Shown here: positions 6,313 to 14,506 of the stretch, piece after piece | How positions within the stretch are numbered: position 1 is the stretch's first letter | Layout of the letters: every line of letters starts with the position of its first letter | Source: JBDNFP01 sp041689775 | GTDB lineage: Bacteria; Bacteroidota; Bacteroidia; Cytophagales; Spirosomataceae | Direction: 5' to 3' | DNA: 19,954 nt | Assembly: GCA_041689775.1 (NCBI GenBank) | Contig: JBDNFP010000086.1 | Span: 1 to 19,954 of the forward strand | Translations under genes and position numbers: made by a program | The notes under the pieces: generated by a model | What the model was told of the DNA's origin: nothing | What the model saw: the letters and a program-made list of their open reading frames with translations, nothing else | Databases searched by the model: none

Positions 6313-8877
6313 TTGAAAACTATACTTGTTGCTTCATCCTTGCTCATGATTTTTTCGTGCAATCGCACCATACCAAGTACAATGCCCGTCGAGGAGGGGG
6401 TATCCCAGGAGCTCGCTATTTACCGGAAGGAGCTCATCAATAACTTGACGTATCAGCTCAAATTTGATATTCCGGTACAAAAAGACAGTGCTATCTCGGC
6501 AACTGAAACGATTAATTTTGAATGGAAGCGGTCTCCCGGAGGTCTTCCCATTGATTTCAAAGAAACCCCTGATCATATTCAGAAAGTAGCATTAAACGGG
6601 AAAGAGATTGCGGTAGTTTTTGAAAAAGAACACATCCTGATCGGGTCGGAGTACTTAAAGGAAGGGAAGAATACAATCAGCATTGATTTTACGGCGGGAG
6701 ATTTATCCCTTAATCGAAACGAAGATTACCTGTATACCCTGTTGGTGCCCGATCGGGCCAGGACTGTTTTTCCCTGTTTTGATCAACCTGATCTGAAAGC
6801 AAAGTTTGAATTAACCCTGACCGTACCCTCGCAGTGGCAGGCAGTATCAAATGGTTTATTGGGTGATACTAAACTGATCAACAACCGAAAAACCTTCCAA
6901 TTCTTGCCGTCTGATATACTACCTACCTATTTGTTTTCTTTTGTGGCGGGTAATTTTGAGCGGATCACCCGGGTAATGGCGGGACGGGAGATGTCGTTTT
7001 TTTATCGTGAAACGGATGCTTCTAAAATTCGTCTTAGCCTTGACCCTATCTTCGATAACCACGCGACCGCGATGAAGTTCCTGGAAGATTATACTTTGAT
7101 TAAGTTCCCTTTCCAAAAATTTGACTTTGTTGCTATACCTGATTTTCAATACGGCGGCATGGAGCATGCCGGGGCCATTCAGTACAAGGCTTCTAGTTTG
7201 TTTCTGGACGAAGGGGCTACCAGTAATCAAAAGTTATCACGCACCCGCTTACTGGCGCACGAAACCGCCCACATGTGGTTTGGTAATCTGGTGACAATGA
7301 GGTGGTTCAACGATGTGTGGATGAAAGAAGTGTTTGCCAATTTCATGGCAGATAAAGTGGCGCAGGTGACCGATACCAGCAGCAGCTACGACCTGGAATT
7401 TCTGGTGTCGCACTTCCCGGCCGCCTACGGGGTAGATCGCACCGAAGGTCTTAATCCCATCGGGCAACGATTAGAAAACCTGAATATGGCTGGTACCATG
7501 TACGGCCCGATTATCTACCACAAAGCCCCCATTATGATGCGTCAGTTAGAACGCCTGATGGGCAAAAAGGAGCTAAGGGATGGGTTGCGAGAGTACCTCA
7601 GTACCTACAAATACAGCAACGCTACTTGGGCTGACCTGATCGGAATTCTGAACGCCCGAACCCCAACCGACCTATTTGCCTGGAATCACGTGTGGGTGAA
7701 CGAAACCGGACGGCCCCGTTTTGATTACCGATTGGGTACTCGTGAAGGTAAGATCACTAGTTTAACGGTCACGCAGCGGGGAGAAGACGGGTCGCGCCGT
7801 TTGTGGCCCCAATTCTTTGAAGTTGCGCTGGTCTATCCCAACCGGGTGGAGGAAGTTACCATACAAATGAACGCCACTTCGGTGGCAGTTCAGGAGGCTA
7901 TTGGTAAAGAAAAACCGTCGTATGTACTGTTTAACTCCACGGGACAAGGTTACGGCTTATTTCCCATAGATAAGGCCATGCTACCGAAGCTGGCATTACT
8001 CACTAGTCCCTTAATGCGGGCATCGGCGTATATTACGCTTTTCGAAAATATGCTTAGTGGCCGGGAGGTAGCCCCTAAGGAGTTAATGGGTCTTTACCAG
8101 ATGCTGTTGGATAAAGAATCCGAAGAGTTGAATCTTCGTCTCTTAACCGGACAAATGTCGGATATCTTCTGGCAGTTTACCCGAGCTACCGAACGGGAGG
8201 CGTTGGCCACTGTGTTGGAAAAGAGAATCTTGAAGGCGATGGAAGCGGATACCAATGCTAACCGAAAGAAAATTCTTTTTAAGCACTATCAATCAATCGC
8301 TCTCACCAAAGAGGCCCAGGATCGGCTATTCGGAATATGGAAAGACCAGAAAGCGCCAACCGGCGTTACCTTAACGGAGGATGATTATACGGATATGGCC
8401 CTTGCCCTGGCCGTACGCGATTATCCGGCAAAAGGGGTGTTAGCTACGCAGCTAACCCGAATCAAAAACCCTGATCGTCAAAAACGACTTTGGTTTATGA
8501 TGCCCGCACTATCGTCGATGGAGGAGGAAAGAGATACCTTTTTTGCTTCCCTGCTGAACGAGAAAAACCGAGAGCGAGAGTCGTGGGTTACGGGGGCATT
8601 AGGCTATTTGCACCACCCTCTGCGGGCGGCTACTTCGATGAAGTACCTGAGGCCAGGTTTTGATGAATTGGAGGAAATTCAGAAAACTGGCGATATATTT
8701 TTCCCGGAATCTTGGTTGCGGGCTACACTGGACACCTACCAATCACGGGATGCCGTAAGGATAGTTCGTCAGTTTCTGGCGGAGCACCCTGACTATAATC
8801 CCCGCCTAAAAGCAAAACTCTTGCAATCAGCCGACGGACTGTTTCGCGCGGATCGATTACTGTATCGAGAGGAGTAG
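6313..8877 (+). CDS. M1-family aminopeptidase lipoprotein
   Basis: 854 residues from a TTG start. TTG is chosen because it alone supplies the lipoprotein signal MKTILVASSLLMIFSC (Cys 16); the next in-frame ATG (residue 12) would destroy it. M1 hallmarks are the exopeptidase motif GGMEHA (281-286) and the zinc site HETAH (316-320) with the third ligand Glu 339 in WMKEVFANF. The N-terminal beta domain (about 40-220) and a long helical C-terminal part (about 560-854) match the M1 layout and length. M1 enzymes remove N-terminal residues from peptides; lipid anchoring puts this one at the envelope facing the periplasm or outside. It is a single gene convergent with ywbE-like 8912-9115; I saw no clear terminator in the 34-base gap. 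Confidence 0.93.
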   Translation: MKTILVASSLLMIFSCNRTIPSTMPVEEGVSQELAIYRKELINNLTYQLKFDIPVQKDSAISATETINFEWKRSPGGLPIDFKETPDHIQKVALNGKEIAVVFEKEHILIGSEYLKEGKNTISIDFTAGDLSLNRNEDYLYTLLVPDRARTVFPCFDQPDLKAKFELTLTVPSQWQAVSNGLLGDTKLINNRKTFQFLPSDILPTYLFSFVAGNFERITRVMAGREMSFFYRETDASKIRLSLDPIFDNHATAMKFLEDYTLIKFPFQKFDFVAIPDFQYGGMEHAGAIQYKASSLFLDEGATSNQKLSRTRLLAHETAHMWFGNLVTMRWFNDVWMKEVFANFMADKVAQVTDTSSSYDLEFLVSHFPAAYGVDRTEGLNPIGQRLENLNMAGTMYGPIIYHKAPIMMRQLERLMGKKELRDGLREYLSTYKYSNATWADLIGILNARTPTDLFAWNHVWVNETGRPRFDYRLGTREGKITSLTVTQRGEDGSRRLWPQFFEVALVYPNRVEEVTIQMNATSVAVQEAIGKEKPSYVLFNSTGQGYGLFPIDKAMLPKLALLTSPLMRASAYITLFENMLSGREVAPKELMGLYQMLLDKESEELNLRLLTGQMSDIFWQFTRATEREALATVLEKRILKAMEADTNANRKKILFKHYQSIALTKEAQDRLFGIWKDQKAPTGVTLTEDDYTDMALALAVRDYPAKGVLATQLTRIKNPDRQKRLWFMMPALSSMEEERDTFFASLLNEKNRERESWVTGALGYLHHPLRAATSMKYLRPGFDELEEIQKTGDIFFPESWLRATLDTYQSRDAVRIVRQFLAEHPDYNPRLKAKLLQSADGLFRADRLLYREE

Positions 8878-8911
8878 ATAATGATATAAAACAGGTAGAA
8901 GTAGTAAAGCC

Positions 8912-9115
8912 CTACGAGTAAATTACCTTCACCCGTCCCACTTCGCCGGTTTCGAGCCGGACTTTGATACCGTGGGGGTGGAAAGGAGCTTTGGTGAGCA
9001 AATCTTTCACGACTCCTTCGGTGAGATTACCAGATCGTTGATCCTGCTTCAATACGATGGATACTTTCAGTCCGGGCTGTACGTTCTTGCGGTCAGTTCC
9101 TGCTAATTGTGACAC
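8912..9115 (-). CDS. YwbE family protein
   Basis: 67 residues from a GTG at 9115-9113. The sequence NVQPGLKVSIVLKQDQRSG, then VKDLLTK, FHPHGIKVRLETGEVGRVK matches the small conserved YwbE family (DUF2196) over nearly its whole length, which also supports the GTG start. The biochemical function is unknown; the Gly/Val-rich pattern suggests a compact beta-barrel. It follows the DUF433/HTH gene by 23 bases on the same strand and is probably cotranscribed with it. Confidence 0.9.
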   Translation of the reverse strand: MSQLAGTDRKNVQPGLKVSIVLKQDQRSGNLTEGVVKDLLTKAPFHPHGIKVRLETGEVGRVKVIYS

Positions 9116-9138
9116 TCTATGGGTTGATTAGGTACCTA

Positions 9139-9801
9139 TTATTGTTCGTGAAATTTGATTACATCTTCGACTTCTTTTTTGGTCAGATTGAAACGCTCGG
9201 CTAAAGCGGATACTGAATTACCTTTCAGGAAAGCGTCGAAAACCGTTTTTGAAAGGGTATTACTCTCACCCACCACCGGTCGGCCCGATTGCCGGTTAGG
9301 GTCAATCAGAATAGAGGACTCCCGACCCATGGGGTAGAGCCAAATGGGTAGTGAGTCGTCACCAAATTCGATTCGCTTGCAGAAGGGCTCTACCACTTGC
9401 TGGATAAATAGCTGCAAGGTCTGATCGGCTTTGATGAGTTGTCCCACCTCGGCATTAAAGAATACATTGCGACCGTCGGTCAGGATGTTGGCGGTGGCAA
9501 AAGGGTGGGGTGTATGCAGCATATCTGACAACACACCCCTGGCCTTATTGATTTTACCCGGCATCACACCCAAGGCGCGCAGCTGGTAAAAAGTATAAAA
9601 TTCGATCAGGGTATAAAAATCTGTAACGAGGTCGGGGCTGTGGTCATTTTCGGCTTCATACACGCCCAATTTCCCTAGTTTATACTCCTTTAACCAACGT
9701 TTTACCTGAGGTTGAGGTAGGTGGAGAATGGCTGCTATATCTTCTACGGAGTAGATGCTGCTTTCTTTTCGCCCTGATGTCGTTCTTTTTTTCTCTTCCA
9801 A
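9139..9801 (-). CDS. DUF433-domain protein with N-terminal helix-turn-helix
   Basis: 220 residues. TTG at 9801 is the only reasonable start, since a stop lies a few codons upstream in frame and the next Met is deep in the protein. Residues 16-45 (YSVEDIAAILHLPQPQVKRWLKEY) look like a MerR-type helix-turn-helix. Residues about 160-218 (SILIDPNRQSGRPVVGES, then VFDAFLKGNSVSALAERFNLTKKEVEDVIKFHE) match DUF433, the family of VapB45-like antitoxins with a second winged-helix fold. The usual partner, a PIN-like toxin of the DUF5615 type, is not next to it; the following gene is the YwbE protein. So it is either an orphan antitoxin-like regulator or a transcription factor of the longer DUF433 type. 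A TATCTTTA element (9839-9832) about 30 bases upstream may be its promoter. Confidence 0.8.
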   Translation of the reverse strand: MEEKKRTTSGRKESSIYSVEDIAAILHLPQPQVKRWLKEYKLGKLGVYEAENDHSPDLVTDFYTLIEFYTFYQLRALGVMPGKINKARGVLSDMLHTPHPFATANILTDGRNVFFNAEVGQLIKADQTLQLFIQQVVEPFCKRIEFGDDSLPIWLYPMGRESSILIDPNRQSGRPVVGESNTLSKTVFDAFLKGNSVSALAERFNLTKKEVEDVIKFHEQ

Positions 9802-9904
9802 GAGGCAGGTATCTTAAATGGTAGTAGGATGTAAAGATAGAAAGTTGGGAGGAAAATTACGAAAGATCAGCGCCTGAATTTGCCGCTCCTAAGTGAGGTT
9901 TATC

Positions 9905-10684
9905 TCATTTTGGTCCCATCCGAATCGAGCCGTCGAGCCGGATTACTTCTCCGTTGAGCATGGTATTTTCCAGAATCGAACGTACTAGCGCGGCGTACTC
10001 ATGGGGGCGACCCAACCGGGAAGGGAAAGGTACTTGCTGGCCTAAGGAAATACGTGCTTCTTCGGGTAGTGCCGCCAATAGGGGCGTTTCAAACAAACCG
10101 GGAGCAATCGTCATGACGCGGATACCGGAGCGGGATAAGTCGCGGGCAATCGGTAGGGTCATACCCACGATTCCACCTTTACTAGCCGAATATGCGGCCT
10201 GTCCGATTTGTCCATCATACGCAGCCACGGAAGCCGTGTTAATAATCACGCCACGCTCTCCTTCTTCGTTTGGCGTATTTTTTTCCATGGCGAAAGCCGC
10301 TAACCGAATCACGTTGAATGTACCGATGAGGTTTACCCGGATGGTTTTCTCAAAAGCGGCCAGCGAATGGGGACCGTACTCTCCGTCGACTTTTCCTACG
10401 GTCTTGCGGGCTTCCGCAATTCCGGCGCAATTGACGGCAATATGTAGTCCACCGTAGTTGGTGAGTGCCGTATCTATGGCTTTTTGAACATCGGCATCTT
10501 CGGCTACATTGGTTTTCACAAAGGTCACTTGTCCGGTTAGTTCTTGTTCCAGGGCCGTACCACGTTCTTCGTTTAGATCGATTACCACTACTTTGGCTCC
10601 CTGACCCGCGAGCATACGTACCGTTGCTTCTCCCAAACCTGACGCACCTCCCGTGACAAGCGCTACACTATTTTGACAATTCAT
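9905..10684 (-). CDS. SDR-family NAD(P)-dependent dehydrogenase (3-hydroxyacyl-CoA dehydrogenase type 2-like)
   Basis: 259 residues from ATG at 10684, the classical SDR length. The Rossmann nucleotide loop is TGGASGLG (11-18), and Asp 36 at the end of beta-2 (VVVIDLN) favours NAD over NADP. NCAG (85-88), Asn 118, Ser 152, Tyr 165 and Lys 169 (YSASK) complete the catalytic set. The overall pattern, including IAEARKTVGK and the SRLGRPHEYAALVR tail, resembles type-2 3-hydroxyacyl-CoA / 2-methyl-3-hydroxybutyryl-CoA dehydrogenases, which act in fatty acid or isoleucine breakdown. Substrate cannot be fixed from sequence. It is soluble and cytoplasmic, divergent from the MFS gene and 103 bases upstream of the DUF433 gene on the same strand. 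Confidence 0.92.
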   Translation of the reverse strand: MNCQNSVALVTGGASGLGEATVRMLAGQGAKVVVIDLNEERGTALEQELTGQVTFVKTNVAEDADVQKAIDTALTNYGGLHIAVNCAGIAEARKTVGKVDGEYGPHSLAAFEKTIRVNLIGTFNVIRLAAFAMEKNTPNEEGERGVIINTASVAAYDGQIGQAAYSASKGGIVGMTLPIARDLSRSGIRVMTIAPGLFETPLLAALPEEARISLGQQVPFPSRLGRPHEYAALVRSILENTMLNGEVIRLDGSIRMGPK

Positions 10685-10694
10685 AGGATTGAGT

Positions 10695-10723
10695 TTTGAG
10701 GTTGATGAAGAAATATAAATTTG
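10695..10723 (+). promoter_or_regulatory. Candidate promoter facing the MFS gene
   Basis: TTTG (10695-10698), 17 bases, then TAAATTTG (10716-10723) fits both elements of the Bacteroidota promoter exactly. It would start transcription near 10730 and leave a leader of about 230 bases before the TTG at 10963. A second perfect TAnnTTTG box, TATCTTTG (10882-10889), lies closer to the gene but lacks a good upstream TTG. Confidence 0.45.
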
Positions 10724-10774
10724 ACTGCTGAATTAAATACCAATTAAATCGCTCGTTTAGAAGGCTTTTGTTTT

Positions 10775-10789
10775 GGTATCGGCGATACC
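10775..10789. promoter_or_regulatory. Operator-like palindrome between SDR and MFS genes
   Basis: GGTATCG, one G, then CGATACC: perfect 7-bp arms in the divergent promoter region, about 50 bases downstream of the putative MFS transcription start. It has the size of a dimeric repressor site. No regulator gene adjoins it, except the DUF433/HTH gene behind the dehydrogenase. Confidence 0.35.
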
Positions 10790-10962
10790 TGCACATATAG
10801 GCTACATTCACCGCCGCCAACATAATTCCCTCTCTCACGGTTTATCATAAAGTTTTCAAAAATAATCTCATTGGCTGCCTTTATCTTTGCGGCGTAGTTG
10901 ATGGATTCTGAGGTTAGCTATGCATCCCAAATTCACATAGTTTCTATTTTTCTTCTAATTTC

Positions 10963-12210
10963 TTGGTAAACAATCCCTATAACGATCCTTACGCCGCTTT
11001 GCGGTATCCCGAGTTCCGGTTTTTTATCGCCAACAGTTTTTTGTTCACAGTCGGGTTTCTGATGCAGGAAGTGATCGTGGGCTACGAATTATACAAGCTA
11101 ACTCATGATCCTCTTTCCCTGGGGCTGATCGGACTCGCCGAAGTAGTCCCTTTTGTGTTAGTATCTCTTTTTGGGGGTTACGTTGCTGATCGCTATGATA
11201 AACGCACGATTCTGCGTATCAGTCTTTCCGTCATTATTCTTGCTTCACTCATTCTTTACTTTATATTCCGACCCGGTTTTTTTGATCATTATACACTCAA
11301 CCAGCGGTTGCTGGTGATCTATTCGGTATTCTTTCTTATCGGAGCAGCCAAAGGATTCTATTCACCGTCTTCGTCCTCGTTGAAGCCCTTTCTGGTGCCG
11401 AGGGCTATTTACCATAATTCTTCTACATGGAGTAGTTCGTTTTGGCAGGCAGGATCAGTAATGGGACCGGGTATTGCGGGTTTTCTGTACGTATTCATTG
11501 GGCTGTCCAATACGCTGTTAGTGGGTGTGGGTTGTTTTGCGGTATGTTTGGTTTTGATTTCCATGATAAGTAAAAAGCCGGTGCCGGTAGCCACTAACCC
11601 GGGCACTATCTGGCAGAATTTACGCGAAGGACTCCGTTTTGTTTTTAAAACCCGTATCGTTTTCTACGCTATCTCACTGGATTTATTCTCGGTACTCTTT
11701 GGGGGGGTAGTAGCTATATTACCCGTTTTTGCCGAGGATATACTACACGTGGGGCCGGAGGGCCTTGGCTTACTCCGGGCGGCTCCCTCGGTGGGTGCTT
11801 TGCTTACCATGTTTTTCATGGCGTATTATCCTCCTACGCACACCGCTTGGCGGAATATGCTCGTGGCGGTGGCCGGTTTTGGGGTGTTCACCATCATTTT
11901 TGCGTTTTCCCAATCTTTTTGGTTATCCTGCTTGGCGCTATTCATGACGGGGTCGTGTGATAGCGTCAGTGTGATTATCCGGCAAACAATTTTACAGATA
12001 TATCCACCCGACGAAATGCGGGGACGGGTAGCGTCCGTGAACGGAATCTTCGTTAGTTCTTCTAATGAACTGGGTGCCTTTGAGTCGGGCGTAGCAGCCC
12101 GTTTGGTGGGGACGGTTCCGTCGGTACTCATCGGGGGAGTTATAACTATCGTGGTAGTCTCCTGGATTTATATGCGATCCAAGGATTTGTTTGGGGTGCG
12201 GTTGACGTGA
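10963..12210 (+). CDS. MFS transporter, EntS/DHA3-like exporter
   Basis: 415 residues with about 12 hydrophobic segments. TTG at 10963 is used because the conserved N-terminal stretch NPYAALRYPEFRFF-like sequence (DPYAALRYPEFRFF, residues 8-21) precedes the first internal Met. The loop after the second helix, GGYVADRYDKRTILR (71-85), is MFS motif A. The family resembles the EntS/MefA exporters, which extrude siderophores or macrolides by proton antiport; the substrate here is unknown. A run of seven G (11700-11706) is in frame. The gene is divergent from the dehydrogenase and convergent with the GxxExxY pseudogene. Confidence 0.9.
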   Translation: MVNNPYNDPYAALRYPEFRFFIANSFLFTVGFLMQEVIVGYELYKLTHDPLSLGLIGLAEVVPFVLVSLFGGYVADRYDKRTILRISLSVIILASLILYFIFRPGFFDHYTLNQRLLVIYSVFFLIGAAKGFYSPSSSSLKPFLVPRAIYHNSSTWSSSFWQAGSVMGPGIAGFLYVFIGLSNTLLVGVGCFAVCLVLISMISKKPVPVATNPGTIWQNLREGLRFVFKTRIVFYAISLDLFSVLFGGVVAILPVFAEDILHVGPEGLGLLRAAPSVGALLTMFFMAYYPPTHTAWRNMLVAVAGFGVFTIIFAFSQSFWLSCLALFMTGSCDSVSVIIRQTILQIYPPDEMRGRVASVNGIFVSSSNELGAFESGVAARLVGTVPSVLIGGVITIVVVSWIYMRSKDLFGVRLT

Positions 12211-12267
12211 TAAAATTGTCTTTACCTTTGATTCGTGTGATTGATCAGATCTTTATTAGTCAAGGTT

Positions 12268-12703
12268 TTATGGACGTTTCTTCTTGTTTATGAGCCGTTT
12301 GAATTCTAGACTTTTACCTCCGAAATTTATGAGTAAACTAACCTCGATATTATACGCTTCAAGATAGTTAATAGCTTGTGCCAAAGGCGTATCATCGGTT
12401 TTTGAGACTGCTTTCATTTCAAGGGAGATCTCCCCTTCAATTAAAAAAATCTACCCTTCTCGTTCCAATATGTGCTCCTTTATAGAATATGGGCACTACC
12501 TTTTCTCTTTCGAAAGTGATATTGTTCTCGGAAAGTTCTAGAGCAAGGGCTCTTTGGTAAATAATTTCCTGAAATCCATTGCCTAAAATTCTATGGACGG
12601 TCATGGCACAGCCTATAATCTTATCAGTTAACTCTGAATGTTTGTATTTTGGTTGGATTATATTTTTTTGTGGCTCAGACGATTTAGATTGATCGTGTTC
12701 CAT
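12268..12703 (-). pseudogene. GxxExxY protein (PD-(D/E)XK type) broken by a one-base frameshift
   Basis: ATG at 12703 opens an 88-codon frame with the family signature GFQEIIY and ends early at TGA 12439-12437, right after RRVDFFN. Dropping one base from the seven-T run (A on the plus strand, 12443-12449) continues the protein as LIEGEISLEMKAVSKTDD and on to TAA at 12270-12268, 144 residues in all, the normal family length. The conserved ending (QAINYLEAYNIEVSLLINFG) is intact. The nuclease-like residues (Asp in RRVDF, then the E-x-K of LEMK) straddle the break, so the truncated product would lack half the putative active site. The DNA here is more A/T-rich than the neighbours. Possible readings are a recent pseudogene, a slippage-expressed gene, or a sequencing error. 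Family function is not known. Confidence 0.85.
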
Positions 12704-12790
12704 CGCTTGGTTTCAGATAAGTACTCAGTTCAGGAAAGCCATTTCTTGAACGGTTAGGGCCACTCCAAGATAAATGAGAAACGATCAAAC

Positions 12791-12818
12791 CAAAATCATA
12801 GTCTATCATATAAATCAA
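12791..12818 (-). promoter_or_regulatory. Candidate promoter of the GxxExxY gene
   Basis: Minus strand TTG (12818-12816), 17 bases, then TGATTTTG (12798-12791), one base from TAnnTTTG. It would give a leader of about 80 bases before the ATG at 12703. It lies just inside the gap after nhaC, so it serves the GxxExxY gene independently. Confidence 0.3.
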
Positions 12819-12843
12819 CGAAAATCAGAGGTCCAGACTATTT

Positions 12844-14295
12844 TTACACCGCAACGGTCTCCACCGCTTCCTTCGATATCCGGCGGATTTTGATGCCAAA
12901 CCACGCAAAAATTAGGGTCATTAGTGGGCTGATCAGGTTGAAGAAAGCGTAGGGGAGGTAGTCGAGGGTAGCTACGCCAAGTACACCACTCTGGTAGGCA
13001 CCACAGGTATTCCAGGGTACTAATACGGAAGTAACGGTACCTGAATCTTCGAGTGTACGACTCAGGTTTTCGGGGGCTAAGCCTTTTTCTTTATAGGCCT
13101 TGGCAAACATTTTACCGGGTACCACGATGGCGAGGTACTGATCTGAAGCAGTAAGGTTGAAGAGAATACAGGTAGAAACCGTACTGGTAAACAGCCCGGT
13201 GGAAGACTTTGTAATATGTAAAATACTATTGGTGATTTTCTCTAGTGCACCGTTAGCCTCCATGGCTCCTCCAAAAGCCATTGCACAAAGGATCAACCAT
13301 ATAGTATTAAGCATTCCGGCCATACCGCCCGACGAAAAGAGGTCGTTCAGCGAGGGGTCAGTAGTTTCTATTGAAACACTGGAAGTAAGCGCCGTCATAA
13401 TGGCTTTGTAGGCAACGGTAGCATTCAATGAATCCGCCCCCGTGATGGTTTGCAGGAGTTGAGGTTGAAAAATAAGTGCAAACACGCCGCCCAATAGTGC
13501 CCCGATTAGTAAGGCGGTCACGGGAGGGGTCTGGCGTAATATAAGCCCAATAACGATCAGTGGTACTAAAAATAACCAGGGCGTTATAACGAATTTAGAG
13601 TCGATCACTGCCAGAATTTCCGTCGTACTTTTAATACTGGCCGTTTCAAGACTAAACGTGATAATCACGAAAATAACGAGTGTAATCAGAATGGATGGCA
13701 CCGTTGTAAAAGCCATGTACCGAATGTGCGTGTACAGGTCCGTGCCCGCCATGGCCGGGGCCAGGTTGGTCGTATCAGAAAGGGGCGACATTTTATCCCC
13801 GAAGTAGGCACCCGAAAGTATGGCGCCTGCCACGATGCCTTCCGAGATTCCAAGGGCATTACCAATCCCCATCAGGGCAATACCGATGGTAGCACTGGTA
13901 GTCCAAGAGCTTCCGGTAGCTACTGATACGATGGCGCAAATTAGGACGCAGGCCGGAAGGAAAAACGAAGGGTGTAGTATCTGTATACCATAGTATATCA
14001 TGGCTGGAACCACCCCGCTAATGAGCCAAGTACCCGCCAACGAACCTACCAAAAGTAGAATAACGATGGCTTCCGCGGTACTTTCAATGTTACTGGCAAT
14101 TTGTTTGAAGACGGTTTTGTACGAAATCCCCTTGGTCGCTCCTATAATGGTGGCCACGGCTGCCGCGAGTAGTAAAGAAAATTGATTTGGTCCCCCCAGC
14201 GCATCATCAAAAGTAAATACGTTGATTGCCAAAAGGGAAATAAGAAAGACAATGGGGATGAGAGATTCGGCTAATGAGATTTTTTTACTACTCAT
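12844..14295 (-). CDS. nhaC: Na+/H+ antiporter NhaC
   Basis: 483 residues from ATG at 14295, with about 11-12 hydrophobic segments. The NhaC signature is clear: TGSSWTT (127-133), the GDKMSPLSDTTNLAP block (166-180), NTIWLILCAMAFGGAME, and the C-terminal TASDQYLAIVVPGKMF and LVPWNTCGAYQ stretches. NhaC exchanges cytoplasmic Na+ for external protons in the inner membrane and supports pH and salt tolerance. Its length is normal and no key residue appears missing. It is transcribed away from the amino-acid permease; the 211-base gap between them carries both promoters. Confidence 0.93.
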   Translation of the reverse strand: MSSKKISLAESLIPIVFLISLLAINVFTFDDALGGPNQFSLLLAAAVATIIGATKGISYKTVFKQIASNIESTAEAIVILLLVGSLAGTWLISGVVPAMIYYGIQILHPSFFLPACVLICAIVSVATGSSWTTSATIGIALMGIGNALGISEGIVAGAILSGAYFGDKMSPLSDTTNLAPAMAGTDLYTHIRYMAFTTVPSILITLVIFVIITFSLETASIKSTTEILAVIDSKFVITPWLFLVPLIVIGLILRQTPPVTALLIGALLGGVFALIFQPQLLQTITGADSLNATVAYKAIMTALTSSVSIETTDPSLNDLFSSGGMAGMLNTIWLILCAMAFGGAMEANGALEKITNSILHITKSSTGLFTSTVSTCILFNLTASDQYLAIVVPGKMFAKAYKEKGLAPENLSRTLEDSGTVTSVLVPWNTCGAYQSGVLGVATLDYLPYAFFNLISPLMTLIFAWFGIKIRRISKEAVETVAV

Positions 14296-14506
14296 GGGAT
14301 CGAAGGTTCTGGGAAATGGTTTAGGTTAATTTTATTAATTGATTCAGGGAGAATCATTCAGTTGAAGCGGCTAACGTTCATTAGGTTTTTCAAGTATAAT
14401 CAAAAAAACGCTAAAAAAGAGGCAGTCTATTAGTAAACTTGTTTAATCATAATCCAAAAAACAATAAACTATCCCTATATTTCGGGATCATTTTGATCTT
14501 ATTTCA
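14296..14506. other. Intergenic region between nhaC and the permease
   Basis: A/T-rich divergent promoter region. On the plus strand TATATTTC (14476-14483), close to TAnnTTTG, is bracketed by ATCCC (14471-14475) and GGGAT (14484-14488), so a small inverted repeat frames a possible promoter of the permease. On the minus strand TATACTTG (14397-14390) is a weak candidate for nhaC. Neither has a well-spaced TTG. Confidence 0.3.

Noticed and set aside
9954..10457. Plus-strand frame of 167 codons
   Set aside because: Fully antisense to the SDR dehydrogenase, which has all catalytic motifs; no recognisable protein features.
11700..11706. Seven-G run within the MFS gene as a possible switch
   Set aside because: The reading frame is intact on both sides and the run is short and internal.
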